NCBI GenBank assembly: GCA_023380995.1
Contig: JAMCTD010000010.1
Span: forward strand, 1-5,948
Direction of reading: 5' to 3'
DNA from: Patescibacteria group bacterium
GTDB taxonomy: Bacteria > Patescibacteria > Microgenomatia > Daviesbacterales > UBA10151
DNA: 5,948 nt
Shown here: positions 1-5,780 of the stretch, piece by piece
Numbering within the stretch: position 1 is the first letter of the stretch
Layout of the letters: the number at the start of each line of letters is the position of its first letter
Program-made: the position numbers and the translations under genes
Notes under the pieces: generated by a model
Databases searched by the model: none
Seen by the model: the letters and a program-made list of their open reading frames with translations, nothing else
Told to the model about the DNA's origin: nothing

Positions 1-13
1 GTTAAACTACCTC

Positions 14-27
14 TTTGTTGGAACAAA
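14..27 (-). other. Short inverted repeat just downstream of the Cys-rich gene
   Basis: TTTGTT and AACAAA face each other across a two-base centre, seven bases beyond the stop codon of the minus-strand Cys-rich gene. It could fold as a small hairpin at the 3' end of that transcript. No run of T follows on the minus strand, so it is not a convincing intrinsic terminator. The stem is AT-rich and may be chance. Confidence 0.25.
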
Positions 28-34
28 CTAATTA

Positions 35-253
35 CTAGTCACCACTGCAACCGGCACAACCTTTGCAGCCTTTGCAACCAGTGCAACCTTTACAACCTTT
101 GCAGCCTTTACAACCTGTACAGCCTTTGCATCCTTTACAACCAGTGCAAGTAGCAGCAGGTGTAGTAGAATCATCAGCATATGCTACAGAAACCATAGGA
201 GCTGAGGATAAAGCAGTTAACAGTGCAGCAACAGCCATTGTTGATTTTTTCAT
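35..253 (-). CDS. Exported Cys-X-Gly triplet-repeat protein, putative metal-binding peptide
   Basis: This is a 72-residue protein I do not recognise as a named family. Residues 1-26 form a classic Sec signal peptide: MKKS at the start, a hydrophobic stretch (AVAALLTAL), and a likely signal peptidase I site VAYA|DD after Ala26. After a short linker (27-35), residues 36-69 are a strict triplet repeat in which every third residue is Cys (12 cysteines, C36 to C69) and glycine follows two residues later; the variable position is mostly Lys, sometimes Thr, Ala or Ser. The ATG at 253 has a good ribosome binding site (AAGGAAG, 7-base spacing). The many thiols suggest binding of copper, zinc or another soft metal, or a thiol buffer, in the periplasm or outside the cell; this is inference. 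Short exported Cys-rich bufferin metallophores are a possible analogy, but I see no homology, and any partner gene would lie outside the window. An opposite-strand open frame here is only the antisense of the repeat. Confidence 0.85.
   Translation of the reverse strand: MKKSTMAVAALLTALSSAPMVSVAYADDSTTPAATCTGCKGCKGCTGCKGCKGCKGCTGCKGCKGCAGCSGD
41..148 (-). repeat. 9-bp coding tandem repeat (Cys-X-Gly codons)
   Basis: Twelve consecutive 9-base units encode C36 to G71 of the small exported protein. On the plus strand the units read as variants of TTTGCAGCC, TTTACAACC and GTGCAACC. The units differ at the third base of the Cys and Gly codons and at the Lys/Thr codon. The protein pattern is therefore more constant than the DNA, as expected if the Cys-X-Gly pattern is under selection. 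Such arrays can gain or lose units by replication slippage without shifting the frame. Confidence 0.9.
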
Positions 254-284
254 AGTATTACTTCCTTGATAGTTAAAGGTTTTT

Positions 285-314
285 ATATTAACCCATTAAG
301 ATATTAGCAAACAA
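285..314 (-). promoter_or_regulatory. Candidate promoter of the Cys-rich gene
   Basis: Read on the minus strand, TTGTTT (309-314) and TAATAT (285-290) are separated by 18 bases and lie about 32 bases upstream of the start codon. Each hexamer matches the sigma-70 consensus at four of six positions. The region is very AT-rich, so such matches arise easily by chance. No operator-like palindrome or metal-responsive site was recognised. Confidence 0.3.
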
Positions 315-398
315 ATTAATAATTTTCTTCTTTTTTTAATAAATTTTTTTGACTATAATATGGCAATTATGAGCAAAATAAAATCAGACCTGATTGCT

Positions 399-520
399 TC
401 TGAATAATTTCCTTCCTTTTTAACTTCCCCCCGAGTAAGGAGAAACTCTGTCACGCAGGGCGGATGAGGGGATTTTGAACAGTTATTCGATATTGTTGGT
501 CACACCGTGGCCTAGGTCCT
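399..520. repeat. ~121-bp intergenic tandem repeat, unit 1
   Basis: This is the first of two tandem units. It begins with TCTGAATAATTTCCTTCC and contains a GC-rich segment followed by a highly conserved core at 456-511. The core runs from CAGGGCGGATGAGGGG through GAACAGTTATTCGATATTGT to CACACCGTGGC. It matches the core of unit 2 except for one base indel and one substitution. The GC-rich part resembles REP-type intergenic repeats (reverse strand CCCTCATCCGCCCTG). No open reading frame or RNA gene was recognised in it. Confidence 0.85.
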
Positions 521-640
521 CCTAAATAACGTCCTTCCCTTTTCCCTTCACCCCGAGTCCGGGGAGAAGGTGCCCACAGGGCGGATGAGGGGTTTTGAAC
601 AGTTATTCGATATTGTTAGTCACACCGTGGCTTGAGTGTT
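521..640. repeat. ~121-bp intergenic tandem repeat, unit 2
   Basis: This is the second tandem unit, directly abutting the first. It starts CCTAAATAACGTCCTTCC and has the conserved core at 577-631. Its GC-rich segment differs more from unit 1 than the core does, and here it forms a better hairpin. Period length is 122 bp for unit 1 and 120 bp for unit 2. The GC-rich segment contrasts sharply with the AT-rich surroundings. Confidence 0.85.
545..570. other. REP-like hairpin inside repeat unit 2
   Basis: CCTTCACCCC (545-554) pairs with GGGGAGAAGG (561-570) with one A-A mismatch, leaving a six-base loop GAGTCC. A second mini-stem GCCC-ACA-GGGC follows at 572-582. No T tract follows on either strand, so this is a REP-type structured repeat more than an intrinsic terminator. 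It could still act as a 3' stabiliser or weak terminator for the large minus-strand gene ending at 658. Confidence 0.5.
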
Positions 641-657
641 TCTGAATCACTTCTTTT
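641..657. repeat. Partial third unit of the ~121-bp repeat
   Basis: TCTGAATCACTTC at this position matches the start of unit 1 (TCTGAATAATTTCC) at the expected period. The similarity fades where the stop codon of the large gene begins. The array therefore runs right up to the 3' end of that gene. Confidence 0.55.
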
Positions 658-3048
658 TTAATTAATTATAGAGCGAACTCGTTTGTCAGAACATTCCGTT
701 TCATCCTCGTCCTCTCTTTTTCTTTTTTCACCTTGAGGCACGATAGTCTGTTGATTCACATTAAAAAACAGTGATGGATGCGAAGAAGCTCGTTTCTGAA
801 TTTCCATGGCGATAACTCGTCCAACCGATAAATCAAATTTACCCGGTAAAAAATCTTGAGCCTGAACACTATTGAACATTTTAAATTGTTCTAAAGAAAT
901 ATTCATCATAGAAAACTTCGAATACAACTCGTCAAGTGAACAGCTTAATCTTGCAGCAATGTAAATGTCATTGGATTCAGACCGAACAATTTCATGTAAC
1001 TCCCTTAAAGTGAGGGATAGTACTCTCATATTACCTGTTCTATCAGGCTGTTTAATACTGTAATAGTCAGAAAATGCCACCCAATTTTTACAAAGGCCGC
1101 TCTTAACAAAAAGATCAAATACAAACTTGATACCCTTTTCTTGTAATTCATTGACACTAATATCAATAACGACAGGTTTACCATAAGGATTTATTAAAAG
1201 GGCTTTTACTAATTCATTATTAACCCGATTGCAGTAGATTTTGTTTATTTCTATCGGTTTGGAATCAAAATGAATAACGCCGTTGATCTGAGAAAGGTGT
1301 TCATACCAAACGAAATCAAAACATTCTACGGAACGGTACTCATATTTTAATTTATTATAGGAGAGTCTTAAATCCCAATCAGCTATCCTGGTTATTACAT
1401 CAATGACAGAACAATTTAAATAAGCGGCCAACGTCTCAATAGTATCGGACGATTCAATTAATCGATGAAGTGCAACCAAAGACAATGCATTAACATTAAA
1501 ACTTTTGGGTAACTCAACTGTAGGTGTCTGAATCAGGTTCGTTACAACAACAGTTTCAGGTTCTTTATGCGTTATTGGCATAACTTTTTTCTTGCGTTTA
1601 GGACGCGGGGCTGATGCTGCTTTTATCTGAGATGGTTTAGTCCCTGTTATTACCCAATCAGAATTGAATTGAAACTCAGGAAATGATCTTAACCCCACGG
1701 AATAAGGTTTTGTTTGATATATAAAAATAGAAGATGTATTAGAACACATTCTGGTTTTATAAAGATGAGGCTCAGAAAACTTTGTATAATATGCCGACAT
1801 CGTAGTATCTAATAGATAAACCAGACTGTCTGTTAGTTTGATGAATGCACCACTAGAAGTTTTGATATCCGCCAAATTAATAGCCAGGATGCCCCCTTCA
1901 TTAAGAGCTTCATAACTTACTTGCAAACTTTTATAAAGAAATTTATTAATCCACTCCTCTGCTTTTTTATAACGTATGTGTGACTGCTCCTTCCCTTCGT
2001 ATTTTTCTTTATTAAAAAATGGAGGCGAGAAGAAAACCAGATCATTTTTTTTACCTTTTGGACATAACTCATCTATTACCAACTCTTCCATTGGTTTATC
2101 ATACAAGATAACCTCTGTTTTCTTTTTAGGGTCATAGGCTTTATATATTTGTTCTGATACCGGGCGCAGCGAAGTATTAGGATCTGTTTCAATGTAGCGA
2201 GTAATAGATGGGGTAGCGAGTGCTCCAACAAGCCTGTCTCCCCATCCACCACATAGATTCAAATAACTTGAAACATTGACCTTACTGTCTTCTTTGTGAA
2301 CATAATGACTCATGTATTTTACTGCAGCAGGCTTAAATTGACTTACAGAGATGTCGCTCCTTATCTGTGCAAAACATGATCTGTTCATACGATTATTTTT
2401 TTTTAAATAAGTCGTCATTTTTCCTATTAATCTGGTTTCATTCCAATGATCAAAAAATGATGGCTGGGCATCTTTCGCACATTTGAAGCGAAGTTCCTCC
2501 ATAAAATAATTGCTGGCTTTTCCTCCCTGTGTACTTTCAAATGAGAGCTCATTTCCTGGAGTATTTTTAAGTTTCTCAAAATCAGCTACTGCATCTTCAA
2601 AGGAGTCACATTTGGTTGAAGGAATTGATATTTTATTTTTTATTTTTTCAATGTAGAAACGTGTAGAAATGGCATAATAGACTAAAGTATTTAATTGAGC
2701 TTTATAATCTGTTTCCTCATCACTAATAACCTTCAACTTGGATAAGACATAATTTGTTTTAATGCTTAAATCGCTCATGCAAATGTCAGTACACTTGTCC
2801 CAGTCGTCATCTTTTAAAATATCCAGGAACAGTTTTTTAACACCAGATATATTAAATATTTTTTTAAGCGGGAGTTTAATTTGTTGATTTTTTACAAATG
2901 AGAAAGGGAACTCTCGTAAATTATAATCCTTAAAATACTTGGCCCACATATCCTGATCTAATTCAAACAAAAAATTGTTTAGTCCAACCTCAAGTTCAAT
3001 TTCTTCGACTTCATTATTTATTACAGGATTTTCTTTTTTTTCAATCAT
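658..3048 (-). CDS. Multidomain class I SAM-dependent methyltransferase-like protein, candidate secreted effector
   Basis: A 796-residue protein without a confident name. I start it at the ATG at 3048, which has AAGGG seven bases upstream; the in-frame ATG at 3126 would add 26 residues and has no ribosome binding site. Residues 1-230 are mostly helical and unassigned. Residues 236-246 (SQFKPAAVKYM) lead into the Rossmann core: NLCGGWGDRLVGALA (264-278) is motif I, ETDPN (287-291) follows, SPPFF (341-345) is the catalytic (D/N/S)PP(Y/F) motif of amino-methyltransferases, and GGILAINLADI (385-395) is a later strand. The arrangement resembles methyltransferases I associate with phages and large DNA viruses. 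RPKRKKK (482-488) is nuclear-localisation-like. The C-terminal half holds two diverged helical modules (522-551, 677-708) and ends in a KRKR cluster (775-778), an EDEDE stretch and a basic tail. There is no signal peptide or membrane segment. The substrate (DNA, RNA or protein) cannot be told; an effector role is inferred. Confidence 0.8.
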   Translation of the reverse strand: MIEKKENPVINNEVEEIELEVGLNNFLFELDQDMWAKYFKDYNLREFPFSFVKNQQIKLPLKKIFNISGVKKLFLDILKDDDWDKCTDICMSDLSIKTNYVLSKLKVISDEETDYKAQLNTLVYYAISTRFYIEKIKNKISIPSTKCDSFEDAVADFEKLKNTPGNELSFESTQGGKASNYFMEELRFKCAKDAQPSFFDHWNETRLIGKMTTYLKKNNRMNRSCFAQIRSDISVSQFKPAAVKYMSHYVHKEDSKVNVSSYLNLCGGWGDRLVGALATPSITRYIETDPNTSLRPVSEQIYKAYDPKKKTEVILYDKPMEELVIDELCPKGKKNDLVFFSPPFFNKEKYEGKEQSHIRYKKAEEWINKFLYKSLQVSYEALNEGGILAINLADIKTSSGAFIKLTDSLVYLLDTTMSAYYTKFSEPHLYKTRMCSNTSSIFIYQTKPYSVGLRSFPEFQFNSDWVITGTKPSQIKAASAPRPKRKKKVMPITHKEPETVVVTNLIQTPTVELPKSFNVNALSLVALHRLIESSDTIETLAAYLNCSVIDVITRIADWDLRLSYNKLKYEYRSVECFDFVWYEHLSQINGVIHFDSKPIEINKIYCNRVNNELVKALLINPYGKPVVIDISVNELQEKGIKFVFDLFVKSGLCKNWVAFSDYYSIKQPDRTGNMRVLSLTLRELHEIVRSESNDIYIAARLSCSLDELYSKFSMMNISLEQFKMFNSVQAQDFLPGKFDLSVGRVIAMEIQKRASSHPSLFFNVNQQTIVPQGEKRKREDEDETECSDKRVRSIIN
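925..1020 (-). repeat. C-terminal helical module, copy 2 (protein-level repeat)
   Basis: This segment encodes residues 677-708 of the methyltransferase-like protein, starting LSLTLRELHEIV and containing IAARLSCSLDEL. It aligns with the segment at 1396-1485 by the shared pattern LSL...LH.(I/L)(V/I).S, a small-residue helix, then L.CS followed by hydrophobics. It looks like a small helix-turn-helix-type or helical-bundle unit. DNA similarity between the copies is low, so the duplication is old. Confidence 0.6.
1396..1485 (-). repeat. C-terminal helical module, copy 1 (protein-level repeat)
   Basis: This segment encodes residues 522-551, starting LSLVALHRLIES and containing LAAYLNCSVIDV. Shared landmarks with copy 2 are LSL, LH, a following Ser, A.(L) and L.CS, in the same order with similar spacing. 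The copies are separated by about 125 residues of mixed strand and helix content. The L.CS turn between two helices could be a DNA- or protein-binding helix-turn-helix, but this is inference. Confidence 0.6.
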
Positions 3049-3434
3049 ATTAGCGCCCTTTATATTGACAGAGAGTCTCACTAAGGCTGGATATAAATAA
3101 ATTTGAGATTTAGAGATGCGATGCATGAATTAATCAATAAATGAACGAGTTGTAACAATTCATACAAAAACCTTCGTCGCAAATTTAATATTATATCTTT
3201 AGCCCCGCATGGACAATAAATAAGCAAATTATAAGGCAAAATTCCTTGGTGGTCAAATTCAAAACAAACAAGGTAGTGCACTAATGCTCGCAAAGGCACT
3301 TTTTTATACGATAGATAAAATTGGTTCACAGAACCCAGAACACTGAATGATTTAAATATGATAAAACCACCGATGGGCGTTAATGAATCAAAATAGATTA
3401 TTTAAGAACAGTATTGCCTTCCCGCGTCTTGACC
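3049..3434. other. Intergenic region upstream of the large gene
   Basis: This 386-bp AT-rich stretch separates the methyltransferase-like gene from the IS4-family remnant. An 82-codon minus-strand frame (3081-3329) needs a GTG start, has no ribosome binding site and resembles nothing I know, so it is not called as a gene. Apart from a weak promoter candidate I see no RNA gene, terminator or repeat here. Confidence 0.6.
3188..3216 (-). promoter_or_regulatory. Weak promoter candidate for the large gene
   Basis: On the minus strand TTGTCC (3211-3216) and TAATAT (3188-3193) are spaced by 17 bases, each four of six matches to the sigma-70 consensus; an overlapping exact TATAAT lies at 3190-3195 with a poorer spacing. 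This would leave a leader of about 135 bases before the ATG at 3048. The AT-rich setting makes chance matches likely. Confidence 0.25.
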
Positions 3435-4108
3435 CAGAAAGATCCTCACAAAGTTTAACCATAGTGGGGATTCTCCTGGTAAGATTGAAAAGTACACTGG
3501 CAAAAGAGGATTAATGTATTTTCAAATTCCTTTTTCATTATTTTAAGTCCTTTCTTTAAAGCTCTCCTACCCAGAAAAACATCGAACAATGCAGAAGTAA
3601 ATTTAGCTGATTGAGCCGAAAATCAGCCGCTTTTCCTATTGATTGATCTAATAAAGAGTCCAGCAAACCATGCAGCAAAAGTCGCAATCGCAGCGATAAG
3701 GAGTAAAATATTCATTCTCTGGGAGGATTGAGTCAGACTTTTTTTGAGTCCGAAGCCATAGTGAGGACATTTTGTATCTCTTATATTTTCCTCAATTCTC
3801 ATACGTTGGCAGTAGATATTCGTAATTAAAATAGGATGTATTTCGCCTCGCTAAGAGAGGTTACTAATAGCCAAGGCTCTTTGGCTGCTTTGGACTGACG
3901 CTCATTCCATCCATCATTACTTATTTTTTTATAACAAGTCAGTAGATGTCTTCCTTTGCTTTTTCCTTTATATAAAACCATATTTACCAAAACTACCCCT
4001 TCCTTTGTTAGTAGACCATTTCTCAAATAAGTTGGTTTTGAAGTAGCATGATCCAAATAATCCGAACTCAACTTCCATGTTGATGTTCCTTCAAAACATA
4101 GCAAATTC
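3435..4108 (-). mobile_element. IS4-family (IS10-like) insertion sequence remnant, 3' part
   Basis: The element keeps the C-terminal part of a DDE transposase and its outer end. The left boundary is placed at CAGAAAGATCCTCACAAAG (3435-3453), which resembles the IS10-type terminal repeat CTGAGAGATCCCCTCA. It lies just beyond the transposase stop at 3455. The other end is missing: similarity stops exactly where the IS6-type terminal repeat begins at 4109. No N-terminal half of this transposase is found elsewhere in the window, so sequence has been lost. Confidence 0.75.
3455..4107 (-). pseudogene. IS4-family transposase, truncated and frameshifted
   Basis: A C-terminal fragment of a DDE transposase. 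The first part (4107 down to about 3830) reads NLLCFEGTSTWKLSSDYLD, then GLLTKEG, KGKSKGRH and AKEPWLLVTSLS, typical of IS4-family enzymes. The frame is then lost near 3826-3835, apparently by one missing base in a T-rich stretch. It resumes as ITNIYCQRMRIEENIRDTK, which contains the diagnostic Y-(2)-R-(3)-E-(6)-K signature with the third catalytic acid. Next come CPHYGFGLKKSL and a hydrophobic helix (MNILLLIAAIATFAAWFAG). A TGA at 3623-3625 interrupts the frame; coding similarity appears to go on (VFLGRRALKKGLKIMKKEF) to a TAA at 3455. The N-terminal half, with at least the first catalytic Asp, is missing because the IS6-type element abuts. It cannot make an active enzyme. Confidence 0.85.
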
Positions 4109-4123
4109 GGCCCCGTTGCAAAA
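4109..4123 (+). repeat. IS6-type left terminal inverted repeat
   Basis: GGCCCCGTTGCAAAA resembles the IS6-family end consensus GGxxCTGTTGCAAA. It abuts the truncated IS4-family transposase frame exactly, marking the insertion or fusion point. Confidence 0.8.
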
Positions 4124-4178
4124 ACGAATCATAGTTTCGTCATTAAATCTAACTCCGATCAAATCCTGGACTGTCGAG

Positions 4179-4403
4179 ATGAGCTCCACAAAACCTCCAG
4201 CCTTTAAATGGCGTCATTTTCAAACTGAATTAATCCTGCAATGTGTACGCTGGTATTGTAAATACGGGATTAGCAATAGGGATTTGGAAGAAATGATGGC
4301 GGAGCGTGGGTTAGCCGTAGATCATACAACCCTGTATCGCTAGATTCAGCATTATGCCACGGAAATATCATTCATTAATGAACAATTTGGCTTATGCACT
4401 TGA
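4179..4403 (+). pseudogene. IS6-family transposase, internally deleted with stop codon
   Basis: The frame starts at the ATG at 4179 (MSSTKPPAFKWRHF) and continues with ILQCVRWYCKYGISNRDLEE and MMAERGLAVDHTTLYR. This is the N-terminal helix-turn-helix region of IS6/IS26-type transposases. The expected Trp codon after LYR is TAG (4341-4343). The same frame continues as IQHYATE and then jumps to ISFINEQFGLCT and a TGA at 4401-4403. That tail corresponds to the family's C-terminus, which typically ends FINxxFGL. The DDE catalytic core is therefore deleted in frame at about 4362-4370, leaving 75 codons including stops, where the family normally has about 230-240 residues. It is not functional as a transposase. 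An upstream in-frame ATG at 4077 lies outside the element and is not the natural start. Confidence 0.85.
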
Positions 4404-4440
4404 GAACCGTCCAAAATTTAAGATTTTTAAGTTGATTCTT

Positions 4441-4455
4441 TTTTGCAAAGGAGCC
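4441..4455 (-). repeat. IS6-type right terminal inverted repeat
   Basis: TTTTGCAAAGGAGCC, read in reverse complement as GGCTCCTTTGCAAAA, matches the left end at 13 of 15 positions. It lies about 40 bases after the residual transposase stop and only eight bases before the ISAs1-type end. Confidence 0.75.
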
Positions 4456-4463
4456 TTCCCAAT

Positions 4464-4527
4464 CACGGCTGTCCCATTAAAAAGTAGCACATCGTTCCGA
4501 GTGTAGCGAGGAATTGCAGTAGGCACG
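4464..4527 (+). repeat. ISAs1 left inverted end
   Basis: This 64-bp stretch mirrors the right end with few mismatches and one two-base gap. The core ATTAAAAAGTAGCAC and the inner GCAGTAGGCACG are identical in both ends. The third base is C here where the right end has G. Confidence 0.85.
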
Positions 4528-4624
4528 GTCGGCATTTTCTAAATACTAAAGGATATTCTGCGTATGGCTAATACTTTTATTGTCGTAAATATTTAAACTC
4601 CCTGTTTTTTTTAGAGAGAAAAGT

Positions 4625-5761
4625 ATGTGTCAGGATGATAAACCGGTTTTTTTATACCATTTTGATAATCTTGATGATCCAAGAATAGATCGAAAAAAAT
4701 TATATCTTTTACCAGAAATATTGTTTGTTGTTATCTGCGCGAGCATTTGTGGTGCCCAAAGTTGGGGCGATTTTGTAATATTTGGCGAGGAAAAACTGGA
4801 ATATCTGCAAAGATTTCTACCTTTTGTGAATGGCATACAATTCAAAAACACCTTTGCTCGATTTTTTGCCAGTCTGAGTCCTGATGAGTTTAAGCAGTAC
4901 TTTATTGCTTGGGTTCAATCTTTTCAGCAAGCCCTTGGAAATTTGATTGCCATTGATGGAAAGACATTACGAAAAAGCTTTGATAAAGCCAGCGGGCAAT
5001 CCCCTATTCATAGGGGCAGTGCCTTTACTGCAGCAAACAAACTGGTCTTGGGACAACAAAAAATCAGTGATAAATCAAATGAGATCACAGCTATTCCAAA
5101 ATTACTCGAGTTATTAGCACTAGAGGGGATGATCGTTAGTATTGATGCGATGGGCAAACAAAAAGAGATAGCCCGAAAAATTAGAGAAAAAATGGCAGAC
5201 TATGTATTAGCATTAAAATGGGAATCACAGTACATTGCATTATGACATCCGGTTGTTTTTTTCTGCCGAAATACAAAAGACCAATAGCACACAAATAAAT
5301 GACCGTTGTGAAGACTCTGATAAGGGACATGGCCGAATTGAACATCGGCTTTGTTATGTGAGTGACCAAATTGATTGGCTAACACAACGAAAACAATGAC
5401 AAGACTTGAAAACGATAGCAATGGTTGAGTCTCGGATCACACTTAGAGAAAAAAAAGTATAGAGCAGCGCTATTTTATTAGCAGTTTGCCACCAAAGGCA
5501 AAGCAGCTTTCCAAGGCTATTCGAAGCCATTGGGCTGTAGAAAATAGTCAGCATTGGATATTGGATGTTATTTTGCGAGAAGATGATTCAAGAGTCCGAA
5601 AAGATCATGCTCCAGAAAACATGGCTATGGTTCGGCACATTATTTTGAACATTCTGCAAAATACCAAGAAAAAATTCAAAAATAGGAGCATAAAACGTCT
5701 TCAGAAAAAAGCTGGCTGGGGCGATTCAACGCTGGATATGATTTTAATGGCAGATTTTTGA
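4625..5761 (+). pseudogene. ISAs1-family DDE transposase with two frameshifts and a stop
   Basis: The reconstructed gene spans about 379 codons, the normal length for this family. It opens with FLYHFDNLDDPRIDRKK and the helical N-terminal domain (about residues 8-95). AIDGKTLRKSF carries the first catalytic Asp (D111) and VSIDAMGKQKEIA the second (D174). HWAVENSQHWILDVILRED carries the catalytic Glu (codon at 5540-5542). Three lesions break it. An extra T at 5219 turns VLALKGNHSTLH into VLALKWESQYIAL and a stop. A TGA at 5397-5399 replaces a probable Trp codon in the middle segment. One A appears lost from the A8 run at 5449-5456, which brings the frame back to the original (KKSIEQRYFISSLPPKAKQ). 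The two single-base shifts cancel, so the last part is in the starting frame. No intact enzyme can be made. Confidence 0.92.
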
Positions 5762-5780
5762 ACAGTTTATTTAAAGAAAT

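Larger units (their letters stand above)
4109..4455 (+). mobile_element. Internally deleted IS6-family element (MITE-like, 347 bp)
   Basis: The element starts with GGCCCCGTTGCAAAA and ends with TTTTGCAAAGGAGCC. These are inverted repeats of each other at 13 of 15 positions and resemble the IS26-type end GGCACTGTTGCAAA. Between them lie the start and the very end of an IS6 transposase, with the whole catalytic middle removed. IS6-family elements are usually about 800 bp, so roughly 450 bp are missing. The flanking 8-mers (GCAAATTC left, TTCCCAAT right) do not match, so no target duplication is visible. Transposition could only occur with help from a related full-length element. Confidence 0.8.

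Noticed and set aside
63..269. Plus-strand open frame rich in QPLQPV repeats
   Set aside because: It is the exact antisense of the Cys-X-Gly repeat gene, with no ribosome binding site, and its repeat pattern is imposed by the opposite strand, where a signal peptide and good ribosome binding site exist.
349..359. TTGACTATAAT on the plus strand, resembling promoter elements
   Set aside because: The TTGAC overlaps the TATAAT with no usable spacing, the true -35 position is only a T run, and there is no rightward gene to serve.
399..657. CRISPR array
   Set aside because: The repeats are ~121 bp, abutting without spacers, only two and a bit copies, and there are no cas genes.
3049..3126. 26-residue N-terminal extension of the large gene from the ATG at 3126
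   Set aside because: No Shine-Dalgarno sequence precedes 3126, while AAGGG stands seven bases before the in-frame ATG at 3048.
3081..3329. 82-codon minus-strand frame upstream of the large gene
   Set aside because: It depends on a GTG start with no ribosome binding site, is rich in codons typical of random AT-rich DNA, and resembles no known protein.
4371..4382. Perfect 12-bp palindrome TTCATTAATGAA as an operator
   Set aside because: It lies inside the residual IS6 transposase C-terminal codons (FINE) and is most simply explained by coding sequence.
5181..5554. Several short minus-strand frames inside the ISAs1 element
   Set aside because: They are shadows of the degraded transposase and have no ribosome binding site or recognisable product.
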